64,000 nt of DNA from Thermogladius sp023256015 (GTDB lineage: Archaea > Thermoproteota > Thermoprotei_A > Sulfolobales > Desulfurococcaceae), in the NCBI RefSeq assembly GCF_051131135.1, contig NZ_CP151274.1, forward strand, positions 1,054,001-1,118,000, given 5' to 3'. Below are positions 1 through 7,313 of the stretch, piece by piece. A program made the translations under genes and the position numbers. Within the stretch, counting starts at the first letter, position 1. Every line of letters starts with the position of its first letter. The notes under the pieces were generated by a model, which was given only the letters and a program-made list of their open reading frames with translations, was not told the origin of the DNA and did not search any database.

Positions 1-56
1 TATTTAAATATCTATCTAGAACAAGTTGGAAACGGGGGTTCGGGTTTCATAGGGCT

Positions 57-1388
57 TTATATTAGTTGATGCCAGCCCTCTACCCTTGGCTTCATTGCCT
101 TCAGGGTTCCTTTCATCGGAGCCCATATCATTGGCTTCCGCCCGCTCGGGGCGACCCCAGCCCACAGCTCCGCCTTCATTGAATCCTCAGGATCATCGCT
201 GTGGGGGAACCCCCGCATCTTGGCCTTTTTTCCCTTTCCTCCACCCTCTAGGTATTTCTTCCTAATGTTCACCGACGCCACTTTCTGCCTATCCATCTCG
301 AGCCCGCACCTCGGGCACTTGAATGTACGCCCCACTTGGGTCTTCACGACATACCCGCATCTGGGGCAGGTGCGGGACGTGTTCTTGGGATCCACAAAAA
401 CTGTTAGAGCAGACTCTGACATTCTTCTGTGTATGCTCCTCCAAGGCGTTCTAGCGTTCCTCTTCCTCCTCTTCTTCTCAACCTTCTTATTGCTAACGAG
501 ATCCTCTTTACCTAGATCCTCGAAGACGTGGATAGAGTTTGGTAGTATCCTTCTCAGACCTGCCACTAGCTTGTTTACAAAGTCCCTCTCCCTGTTCCCC
601 TCCCTAGCCGCGTACTTCTCGTAAACCCTCTTCTTGCCCTTGCTCTGCGCAACCGCTTTCTTCCTCTCATAGACGATTTTCATGCTCTGAAGAGGTCTGA
701 GGTCGACGTGTATAAAGCCTATTGATGGCTCGTAGCCGTCCAATGAGAGCTCGTTGCTATCCCAGCCGACGACCCTCTTAATCTCGACCTCCTTAGAGCT
801 CTTGAAGGGGATGACGATCCTGTCGTCCTTGATTACGACCTCGCCAACAATCCAGTCTCTAACCCTGTGCTCGAACCACGTCGACCTCCACGACACGGTC
901 AGGTACTCTCCCGGTCTCAGCGTTATTCTAATGGTCTTAGCTTGATAATCTATCTTCATAAGCGTTGTCTTGCACCTAGCGAACCTCCTCCTAATCCTCG
1001 GCTTGGTCTTCCCAGCTCTCCCTTTCAGGTACCTCTTCCTCCAAGACTCCATGACCGAATAGGCTGTCCTGATAACAGCGTCGACCCAGTGGCTCGCGTA
1101 CGGGTTATCCTTCATAAGCGTATCTCTAAGCATCTTCTTGAACACTTTATCCTTTGGTATCATGGGGATCCGGGTCTTCAAACCAGTAATTACTGTCGTC
1201 CTTCCCCTCTTTCTAACAAGCTTTGGGAAGCGATACCCCCACGCGATATTATCCCAGATCATGTCTATGGCCTTCTGCAGAGTCCTCAAATACCACGTCA
1301 CTAGCTCTCTAGCCCTCTCGTCTCTTACTGGAACCGAGTAAGCTCTCACGAGCTCAAGGGTCTTCAATGAGCCTCTTTGCACCCTCAA
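57..1388 (-). CDS. tnpB: TnpB RNA-guided endonuclease of IS607-type element
   Basis: A 443-residue TnpB, the transposon-encoded RNA-guided DNA nuclease ancestral to Cas12. The basic N-terminal half is typical. The RuvC-like domain keeps its acidic triad: Asp210 in GWDSNE, Glu290 in VFEDLGKEDL and Asp366 in EMDRQKVASVNI. A four-cysteine zinc ribbon (CPRCG at 341-345, CPRCG at 358-362) sits between the second and third motifs as in the family. The DxN form of the first motif is what I would expect from IS607-associated TnpB. The start overlaps the end of tnpA by about 35 bases, suggesting coupled translation. In IS607 elements TnpB is not needed for transposition; it cuts the donor site so that the element is retained. 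The protein looks full length. Confidence 0.93.
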   Translation of the reverse strand: MRVQRGSLKTLELVRAYSVPVRDERARELVTWYLRTLQKAIDMIWDNIAWGYRFPKLVRKRGRTTVITGLKTRIPMIPKDKVFKKMLRDTLMKDNPYASHWVDAVIRTAYSVMESWRKRYLKGRAGKTKPRIRRRFARCKTTLMKIDYQAKTIRITLRPGEYLTVSWRSTWFEHRVRDWIVGEVVIKDDRIVIPFKSSKEVEIKRVVGWDSNELSLDGYEPSIGFIHVDLRPLQSMKIVYERKKAVAQSKGKKRVYEKYAAREGNRERDFVNKLVAGLRRILPNSIHVFEDLGKEDLVSNKKVEKKRRKRNARTPWRSIHRRMSESALTVFVDPKNTSRTCPRCGYVVKTQVGRTFKCPRCGLEMDRQKVASVNIRKKYLEGGGKGKKAKMRGFPHSDDPEDSMKAELWAGVAPSGRKPMIWAPMKGTLKAMKPRVEGWHQLI

Positions 1389-1968
1389 CCACCTCCTTGT
1401 ACTTGTGGCTCCGCATGCCGTAGAGTTTCCCCGCGAAGTGAGAGATTATTGTTATGAGGTCTTCCGCCAACTCTTCTCTCGGGTCTTTATCCTCTTTATT
1501 TAGAACAACTACCTCAACGCCAAAGGGTCTTAGAAGCTCCTCAAGCGTTTTGAAACCGAACCTAGTCAGCCTGTCCGGGTACGCCACAACGATTTTCGAT
1601 ATTCTTTTCTCCGTGGCAAGCCTTAGTATCTTCCTGAACCCCTTCCTATCCTCGTCGAGACCACTACCAATATCGGTTACGACCTCGTACTCTTGAATGT
1701 TGTTTTGCCTAGCCCACTCCTCCAAGGCTCTAACCTGCCTATCCAAGTCGTCTTTTTGCGCGTGTGATGATACCCTAGCGTATAACACGACCTTCCTAGC
1801 CTTGGTTAAACCCATTAGCTTATCAACGTCCTCTTCCCTAAACCTCCACTTTCCACCGGGTGTCAGAACTGGAGTTATGTATCCCCTCTTGACATAGTTT
1901 CTGAGGGTAGCGTAACTTATCCCCAGCTTCTGGCAAACCTCCTTAGGTCTCAGCACTTCTTCTCCCAA
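1354..1968 (-). CDS. tnpA: IS607-family serine recombinase (transposase TnpA)
   Basis: A 204-residue serine recombinase that would catalyse excision and insertion of the element. Residues about 7-52 form a MerR-type winged helix (RPKEVCQKLGISYATLRNY, then GGKWRFREEDV). The catalytic domain follows: YARVSS at 64-69 carries the nucleophile Ser67, and the DRLTRFGF stretch is the conserved arginine-rich active-site segment. The helix-turn-helix at the N terminus, rather than the C terminus, is the hallmark of IS607 TnpA. Translation appears to start at TTG 1968. A TATA-like box lies 30-40 bases upstream and a 12-base palindrome sits between box and start. Confidence 0.92.
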   Translation of the reverse strand: MGEEVLRPKEVCQKLGISYATLRNYVKRGYITPVLTPGGKWRFREEDVDKLMGLTKARKVVLYARVSSHAQKDDLDRQVRALEEWARQNNIQEYEVVTDIGSGLDEDRKGFRKILRLATEKRISKIVVAYPDRLTRFGFKTLEELLRPFGVEVVVLNKEDKDPREELAEDLITIISHFAGKLYGMRSHKYKEVVEGAKRLIEDP

Positions 1969-1979
1969 TCAAAAGAGAG

Positions 1980-2010
1980 GTTGATATCAACATAATCTTT
2001 TATAAAACTT
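1980..2010 (-). promoter_or_regulatory. tnpA promoter with palindromic operator candidate
   Basis: On the minus strand a TATA-like TTTTATAAA lies at about 2006-1998. The perfect palindrome GTTGATATCAAC lies at 1980-1991, between the box and the TTG start of tnpA. A palindrome at this place could bind TnpA's MerR-like domain or a host repressor. Only box and palindrome are seen; function is inferred. Confidence 0.4.
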
Positions 2011-2083
2011 AAAATAGCTTTGCGAGGCTATATGCTGCCCCGCGTGAACGTATTTGTACGGGTGAACAGATACACAAGTGTTA

Positions 2084-2096
2084 AACACGTCGTGTT
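2084..2096. promoter_or_regulatory. Palindrome upstream of kor operon
   Basis: AACACG-T-CGTGTT is a perfect 6+1+6 palindrome about 50 bases before the first kor gene. It may be a regulator site, but nothing else supports this. Confidence 0.25.
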
Positions 2097-2143
2097 CGTA
2101 TTGTTAAAAGGAGCACCTGGTAGTATGAATTTAGTGGCTAAGG

Positions 2144-2416
2144 GTGTGTTGGCTATTGACGCAAACGCTAGCACTAGCTGTAGACGAGTATGCTGGTGGT
2201 AGGTTCGTCGTCAATGTGATCAGGGACAGGTGCAAGGAGTGCGAGTTTTGTATCGCCATCTGCCCCGTTAAAATACTGGTGAAGGGTCAGAATTCAAACC
2301 GTTTCGGCTACAGGCCCCCGGTGGTGACAGAGCCCGACAAGTGCATCGGCTGTAGGCTGTGCGAGTACGTCTGCTCCGAGTTCGCGATATACGTGACGAA
2401 GGGTGGCAGGAGTTGA
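2144..2416 (+). CDS. korD: 2-oxoacid:ferredoxin oxidoreductase, delta (ferredoxin-like) subunit
   Basis: A small 8Fe ferredoxin subunit that passes electrons from the thiamine-pyrophosphate centre to soluble ferredoxin. Two CxxCxxCxxxC motifs are visible, CKECEFCIAICP and CIGCRLCEYVC; the second lacks the usual proline after its last cysteine. It is first in a four-gene operon with the alpha, beta and gamma subunits, and its TGA overlaps the likely TTG start of korA. The start is uncertain: GTG 2144 gives 90 residues, TTG 2156 removes four, and GTG 2216 gives 66 residues beginning just before the first cluster motif. I assign the 2-oxoglutarate rather than the pyruvate enzyme because of the KorA/KorB-like partners. 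Confidence 0.88.
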   Translation: MCWLLTQTLALAVDEYAGGRFVVNVIRDRCKECEFCIAICPVKILVKGQNSNRFGYRPPVVTEPDKCIGCRLCEYVCSEFAIYVTKGGRS

Positions 2417-3537
2417 GACGGGAGTTCTTGTCGGGTAACAGGGCTATCGCTGAGGCCGCGATACTGTCGGGGCTCAAGTTCTACGCGGGCTACCCGATAA
2501 CGCCGGCTTCAGACCTCATGGAGTACCTAGCCGAGAAGCTGCCGAGCTACGGCGGTATAGTGGTCCAGTTCGAGGACGAGATAGCCAGTATAAACGCCGC
2601 GATAGGCGCGTCGTGGGCGGGCGTCAAAGCCATGACCGCCACGAGCGGGCCCGGCTTCTCGCTGATGGCGGAGGGGGTAAGTCTCGCGGTCGCCACCGAG
2701 ACCCCGGTCGTGGTAGTCGACATCATGAGGGCGGGGCCTAGCACCGGGATACCGACGAAGGCGACGCAGTCGGACGTGTACCAGGCCCGCTGGCTAGCGC
2801 ACGGGGACTACACGATCCCGGTGTTCGCCCCCTGGAGCGTCCAGGACTGCTACGACATGACCATAAAGTCCTTCAACGTGGCGGAGAAGTTCAGGACGCC
2901 TGTAGTGCTCCTCTCGGACGCCAACATAGCCCACATGTGGGAGACGCTCTACGTCAGGGAGCCGGGTGAGGTGGAGATTATAGAGAGGAAGAAGCCCTCG
3001 GTGCCCCCAGAGGAGTACAGGCCCTACCAGCCAGGCGAGGACCTAGTACCGCCGATGGCCGTCTTCGGCGAGGGCTACAAGGTGATAGTCGAGTCCCTCG
3101 TCCACGACGAGCTGGGGTACTACCGCCAGGACTCCGGGACTTACCGCGAGATGATCGCGAGGCTCAACGAGAAGATAAGGAGGGGTATAGGCTACATCTA
3201 CGAGCAGGAGGAGTACTGGGTCGAGGACTCGGACGCCGTCGTAGTAGCGTACGGGTCGACAGCGCGCATGGTGTACCCGGTAGTCAAGGCTCTGAGGCAG
3301 AAAGGCGCTAGGGTGGGCTTCTTGAGGCTGAAGACACTCTGGCCGCTGGACGAAGAGAGGCTGTGGAGGGCCCTCTCGAGGGCGGGCAAGGTCATTGTCG
3401 TCGAGAACAACACGGGGAGAGTCTACTTGGACGTCGCTAGGATCGCCGGTTCGGCGAGGACGTTTTTCTCCCCGGTTATAACGGTCGACCCCCCTAAGTT
3501 CAACGAGGTGATGGAGGCCGTCGCCAAATGGCTCTAG
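2413..3537 (+). CDS. korA: 2-oxoglutarate:ferredoxin oxidoreductase, alpha subunit
   Basis: Alpha subunit of the complex that oxidatively decarboxylates 2-oxoglutarate, or a related 2-oxoacid, to the acyl-CoA while reducing ferredoxin, in the cytoplasm. GYPITPASDLMEYL near the N terminus, the EDEIASINAAIGASWAG region and TATSGPGFSLMAEG are typical pyrimidine-binding-domain segments. A C-terminal transketolase-like domain follows (VVVAYGSTARMV). TTG 2413 makes a 374-residue protein starting MRREFLSGNRA, preceded by GGTGGCAGGAG and overlapping the korD stop. The frame stays open upstream to about 2359, but the extra residues look like out-of-frame korD. korB overlaps the 3' end by 10 bases. Confidence 0.92.
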   Translation: MRREFLSGNRAIAEAAILSGLKFYAGYPITPASDLMEYLAEKLPSYGGIVVQFEDEIASINAAIGASWAGVKAMTATSGPGFSLMAEGVSLAVATETPVVVVDIMRAGPSTGIPTKATQSDVYQARWLAHGDYTIPVFAPWSVQDCYDMTIKSFNVAEKFRTPVVLLSDANIAHMWETLYVREPGEVEIIERKKPSVPPEEYRPYQPGEDLVPPMAVFGEGYKVIVESLVHDELGYYRQDSGTYREMIARLNEKIRRGIGYIYEQEEYWVEDSDAVVVAYGSTARMVYPVVKALRQKGARVGFLRLKTLWPLDEERLWRALSRAGKVIVVENNTGRVYLDVARIAGSARTFFSPVITVDPPKFNEVMEAVAKWL

Positions 3538-4355
3538 CCAAGCTCACCCTGCACCCCCTTGACAAGTACCTGAGGACCGACAGGCTCCCCCACATATGGT
3601 GCCCCGGTTGCGGGATAGGCATAGCACTAGGCGCCATGCTGAGGGCCATTGACAGGAGGATAAACGAGGGGAAGCTCGACAGGAACAAGGTCGTCTTTGT
3701 TACCGGTATCGGCTGCTCCGCTAGAGTCTCCTTCTACGTCGACTTCGACTCTGCCCACACGCTCCACGGGCGAGCCATACCGTTCGCCACCGGCGTCAAG
3801 CTCGCAAACCCGAGCCTAGAAGTCATAGTCGTCGGTGGCGACGGGGACATAGCAGGTATAGGAGGCAACCACCTGTTGCACGCTGCCAAGAGGAACATGG
3901 ACCTGTTCGTCGTGATGATAACCAACTTCGTGTACGCCATGACCGGCGGTCAACTGGCCCCAACCACGCCGTTGAAAGTCTACACGACGACCACCCCTCA
4001 CGGGAACCCCGAGCCGCCTCTCAACGTAGTAAAGCTGGTCGCGAGCCTCAACGCGAACTACGTCGCGAGGGCCAGCATCACAACACCGCACTACATCGAG
4101 ATGTTCACTTACAAGGCTCTGGGGATGAGGGGTTTCAGGTTCCTCGAGGTGATAAGCACGTGCCCCGAGGTCTACGGCAGGCACATCGGGTTGAGGAACC
4201 CGGTCACGATGTTCGAGGAGCTGAAGAAGAGGGTGAGGTACAAGCCCAACCCGGTAATAGACGAGTCCGACATAGACTGGGAGAAGGGGATCGTCATAGG
4301 GGAGTACGTCGTCAGGAACAACCCGTCGTACCTCGACCTTGTGAAGAGGGGTTGA
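3528..4355 (+). CDS. korB: 2-oxoglutarate:ferredoxin oxidoreductase, beta subunit (TPP-binding)
   Basis: A 275-residue beta subunit holding thiamine pyrophosphate. The TPP/magnesium motif is GDGDIAGIGGNHLLHAAKRN followed by ITNFVYAMTGGQ. Early cysteines in WCPGCGIGIA and the later GIGCSAR cysteine are the usual ligands of the beta-subunit 4Fe-4S cluster. TGGQLAPTTP is shared by 2-oxoglutarate-type enzymes. Length matches the family. ATG 3528 overlaps korA by 10 bases, implying translational coupling, and korC follows after three bases. Confidence 0.93.
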   Translation: MALAKLTLHPLDKYLRTDRLPHIWCPGCGIGIALGAMLRAIDRRINEGKLDRNKVVFVTGIGCSARVSFYVDFDSAHTLHGRAIPFATGVKLANPSLEVIVVGGDGDIAGIGGNHLLHAAKRNMDLFVVMITNFVYAMTGGQLAPTTPLKVYTTTTPHGNPEPPLNVVKLVASLNANYVARASITTPHYIEMFTYKALGMRGFRFLEVISTCPEVYGRHIGLRNPVTMFEELKKRVRYKPNPVIDESDIDWEKGIVIGEYVVRNNPSYLDLVKRG

Positions 4356-4358
4356 GAG

Positions 4359-4898
4359 TTGAGGCACGAGATACTCATCGTCGGGAGAGGGGGTCAGGGC
4401 GTCCTACTACTGGGTAGGCTGATCGGCCTCATCGCGTCTAAGTACATGAACTACTACACGTCCGGGACAGAGCACTACGCCTCCGAGACGAGGGGTGGTG
4501 AGAGCAGGGTCGACATGGTCATAGCCGACAGCCTCGAGGAGGCCTTCAACTTCGTCTCGGCCACGAACCCGCACATAATGATACTCCTCTACCCCTACAA
4601 CCTCGACAGCTACCTCAAGCTAGCCCAGAGAGAGACGTTCGTCTTCCTTGACAAGACCTTCCACCAGGGGGAGGTCAGGACCGAGGCCAAGCTCTACGCC
4701 CACGAGTACACGCGGCTGGCAGAGAGGCTGCTAAACAACCCGAGAGTCGCGAACATGCTCCTCTTAGGCCACGTCGTCAAGGTAACGAACCTACTGCCCC
4801 TCGACTACGTGAAGATGGGTATAGCAGAGCTGCTGGACAAGAGGTATCACGAGGCGAACTTCAAAGCCCTTGAGGCCGGCTTCAACCTCCCGGCTTGA
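4359..4898 (+). CDS. korC: 2-oxoglutarate:ferredoxin oxidoreductase, gamma subunit
   Basis: A 179-residue gamma subunit completing the korDABC operon. The N-terminal GRGGQGVLLLGRLIG motif and the TGTEHYASETRGGESRVD-like segment (here SGTEHYASETRGGESR) are diagnostic of the CoA-side gamma domain. It likely starts at TTG 4359, three bases after korB. It ends four bases before the convergent lysS stop, so the two transcription units end tail to tail. Confidence 0.92.
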   Translation: MRHEILIVGRGGQGVLLLGRLIGLIASKYMNYYTSGTEHYASETRGGESRVDMVIADSLEEAFNFVSATNPHIMILLYPYNLDSYLKLAQRETFVFLDKTFHQGEVRTEAKLYAHEYTRLAERLLNNPRVANMLLLGHVVKVTNLLPLDYVKMGIAELLDKRYHEANFKALEAGFNLPA

Positions 4899-4902
4899 TG
4901 GC

Positions 4903-6357
4903 TTATTTCATCATCGGGAACGGTATGACCTCCTTTATCGACGAGACACCTGCTAGGACCATGCTAACCCTGTCTAGCCCGACTCCAAGCCCCCCGGTAG
5001 GGGGCATCCCGTACTCCAGCGCCTCCACGAAGTCCCAGTCAAACGGGTGCGCCTCCTCGTCGCCCCTCTTCCTCCTCTCCTCCTCGGCCCTGAAGTACTC
5101 TGCCTGTAGAACCGGGTCGTTCAGCTCCGTGTAGGCGTTGGCGATCTCCATGCCGGCGATGAACAGCTCGAACCTCTCTGCTAAGTCAGGGTTGTACCTG
5201 TGGGGCTTCGCCAGCGGCGAGGACGACCTCGGGTAGTCGGTGATGAACACAGGCTGCACCAGGTACTTCCTGCCCACGAGCTTGTCGAACAGCTTCACTA
5301 TAGCCCTCCCCCTGTCGTACCCGCCTGCCAGGCTTATCGCGTTCTTGGCCAACAGGTCTCTGATCTCGTCGTCGCCGAGCTTCTCGACGTCTATACCGGC
5401 GTACTCCTTGAAGGCCTCGTACATCGTCATCCTCTTGAACGGGCGCGACAGGTCTATCCTCTCCTTGACGTCTCCAACGGGCACCTCGACGACGTTCCTC
5501 CCCACGACCTTCTCGGCCAGGTGGCTTATAAGCTCCTCTGTCAAGTCCATCATGTCGTTGTAGTCCGCGTAGGCCTGGTAGGCCTCCAGCATCGTGAACT
5601 CGGGGTTGTGCTGGGCGTCGATGTCCTCGTTCCTGAAAACCTTACCGATCTCGAAAACTTTGTTGAACCCCCCGATAATGAACCTCTTCAAGTGTAGTTC
5701 GAGGCTGATCCTGAGGTACCACTCGGTGTTCAGAGCCCAGACGTGGGTCTTGAAAGGCCTGGCCTCTGCGCCGCCGTAGATCGGCTGTATGACAGGGGTC
5801 TCGACCTCGACGAAGCCCTCCCCCCACATAAACCTCCTCGTCTCCTCCAGGACCTTGAACTTAACTTCGAGCACTCTCCTAACGTCTGGTGTCAGCATCA
5901 TGTCGAGGTACCTCTTCCTATACCTCACCTCCGGGTCGAGCAGCCTGTGCCCGTACTTCACAGGCGGTGCGCGGAGGCTCTTCGCCAGCAGATGAAGCCC
6001 CCTGACGTCTACAGTCAGCTCACCTCTCCTAGTCCTGTACAACACGCCCTTCACGTTCACGAAGTCTCCGAGGTCTACGTACTTGCCGAAGAACTCGAAG
6101 ACGTCTCCGGCCTTGCTCTTGTCTATCGATGCCTGGATGCGTAGCCCGTCGTCAACTATGTCGAGGAACACAAGGCCACCGTGTCTCCGTACGGCTGCTA
6201 CCCTGCCGGCCACAGCGACTTCGGCCCCCTCCACGGGGCTGTCTAGGACGCTCCTCAAGCTTGCCGGTTGGTAGAGGGGCTTGTGGGGATACGGGTTGAT
6301 GTTCTTCGAGATCAGCTCCTCTCTAACACGCTTCCTGTGCTCGACCTCGCCACTCAA
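4903..6357 (-). CDS. lysS: Lysyl-tRNA synthetase, class II
   Basis: A 484-residue class II enzyme that charges tRNA-Lys. An N-terminal OB fold (about 40-140) is followed by the class II core: motif 2 in the EIGKVFRNEDIDAQHNPEF region and motif 3 in GLGVGLDRVSMVLAG near the C terminus. Length is normal for LysS. Many euryarchaea use an unrelated class I lysyl synthetase instead, so the class II form is consistent with a Thermoproteota host. TTG 6357 is the chosen start. The gene converges on korC with a four-base gap. Confidence 0.95.
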   Translation of the reverse strand: MSGEVEHRKRVREELISKNINPYPHKPLYQPASLRSVLDSPVEGAEVAVAGRVAAVRRHGGLVFLDIVDDGLRIQASIDKSKAGDVFEFFGKYVDLGDFVNVKGVLYRTRRGELTVDVRGLHLLAKSLRAPPVKYGHRLLDPEVRYRKRYLDMMLTPDVRRVLEVKFKVLEETRRFMWGEGFVEVETPVIQPIYGGAEARPFKTHVWALNTEWYLRISLELHLKRFIIGGFNKVFEIGKVFRNEDIDAQHNPEFTMLEAYQAYADYNDMMDLTEELISHLAEKVVGRNVVEVPVGDVKERIDLSRPFKRMTMYEAFKEYAGIDVEKLGDDEIRDLLAKNAISLAGGYDRGRAIVKLFDKLVGRKYLVQPVFITDYPRSSSPLAKPHRYNPDLAERFELFIAGMEIANAYTELNDPVLQAEYFRAEEERRKRGDEEAHPFDWDFVEALEYGMPPTGGLGVGLDRVSMVLAGVSSIKEVIPFPMMK

Positions 6358-6404
6358 CTAAGCACACCCGTCTACCACGTGAATAGGCGGAACCGGCTTG
6401 ATTG

Positions 6405-6434
6405 AAGTATTAAAATCCTCCACTTATTTAAATA
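6405..6434 (+). promoter_or_regulatory. A/T-rich promoter of tRNA-Ala
   Basis: Two overlapping TATA-like stretches, GTATTAAAAT at about 6407-6416 and TTATTTAAATA at 6424-6434, precede the tRNA. The first has the better spacing for a transcript start a few bases before the mature 5' end at 6442. Confidence 0.5.
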
Positions 6435-6441
6435 GTATTGA

Positions 6442-6514
<73 letters not shown>

Positions 6515-6575
6515 CTTCTCGGGGGCTCACTTATAAATCGACGTAAGCATAATTCTAGCCTCAGGGCTGTGTTTT

Positions 6576-7313
6576 TTGGTCACGGAGCAGGAGATCTACA
6601 ACCTCATAACGAGGCTCAACATAGACTACTCTAGGCTGGAGTTGCTGAAGGACCTGAGCGCCGAGGCCAGCCTCCTCCTCAGGAGCAAGCTGGTCAAGGT
6701 CGTCAAGCTGGGCTACGACGACGTCCTGAACATCACGTCTCTCAGCCCAGACAAGAACATACTAGTGACCGTGAGGCTCGAGGACTACAAGTTTACCGTG
6801 TACATCGAGAAGGGGGTCCTGGTCTCCTCCTCGATGGTCAGCCTCACACAGTCCTCGACGAGAGTAGCGGGTTTAAAACCTCTCGTGGTCTTAGCTATGT
6901 CAGCGAAAGACAGGCCTGTTACGGCTTACGTCTACGAGGTGCTACCCCTGGTGGAAGAGGAGAAGACTAGTCAAGTACCCGAGAAGCCGAGGGCCGAGGC
7001 CCAGAAAGCGGAGGCGCCCGCTGTGCAACAGCCCCTCCTGGCCGTGGAGGCCGAGAAGATAAAGTCGTTCAACGTAGAGCTGGAGAGGCTGGTCAACGAC
7101 TACTCTAACTTCTACGGCTGTAGGGTAGTGTCTTTCGGCGTCTCTCTATCGAAGGGCGTGCTCTACGTGAGAGTGAGCGTTAAGAAGGCTGGGCTCATGA
7201 AGAAGTGCGAGCACTTGAAGTTGAAGGAGGCGATCGAGAGAGACCTCGAACTCCTGGCCTCGAAGTACGACGTCAATATGCCGGTCAAGATCCTTGTCTC
7301 CCTTGAGCAGTAG
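6576..7313 (+). CDS. Hypothetical two-domain protein next to pilus ATPase
   Basis: I do not recognise this 245-residue protein. It has an N-terminal alpha/beta domain (about 1-128), a proline/alanine/glutamate-rich linker (about 133-158), and a C-terminal domain (about 160-245) containing ERLVNDYSNFYGCRVVSFGV. No signal peptide or membrane span is seen, so it is probably cytoplasmic. A TATA-like box at 6530-6539 precedes the TTG start by about 40 bases. The gene converges on the secretion ATPase and overlaps its end by 29 bases. A role linked to the filament locus is possible from position only. Confidence 0.7.
   Translation: MVTEQEIYNLITRLNIDYSRLELLKDLSAEASLLLRSKLVKVVKLGYDDVLNITSLSPDKNILVTVRLEDYKFTVYIEKGVLVSSSMVSLTQSSTRVAGLKPLVVLAMSAKDRPVTAYVYEVLPLVEEEKTSQVPEKPRAEAQKAEAPAVQQPLLAVEAEKIKSFNVELERLVNDYSNFYGCRVVSFGVSLSKGVLYVRVSVKKAGLMKKCEHLKLKEAIERDLELLASKYDVNMPVKILVSLEQ

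Larger units (their letters stand above)
57..1968 (-). mobile_element. IS607-family insertion sequence (tnpA-tnpB)
   Basis: Two overlapping minus-strand genes, a MerR-headed serine recombinase followed by a TnpB nuclease, form the standard IS607 layout. Both frames are open and keep their catalytic residues, so the element may still be active. The coordinates cover only the two genes. IS607 elements lack clear terminal inverted repeats and target duplications, so I cannot place the ends; the right end must lie near or beyond base 1 and the left end between about 1970 and 2140. The TnpB guide RNA would be expected to overlap the 3' part of tnpB and run past its stop, toward base 1. Confidence 0.88.

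Noticed and set aside
2020..2202. A 60-codon frame before korD
   Set aside because: It overlaps the ferredoxin gene in another frame, reads into a Trp-Trp end, and shows no conserved features.
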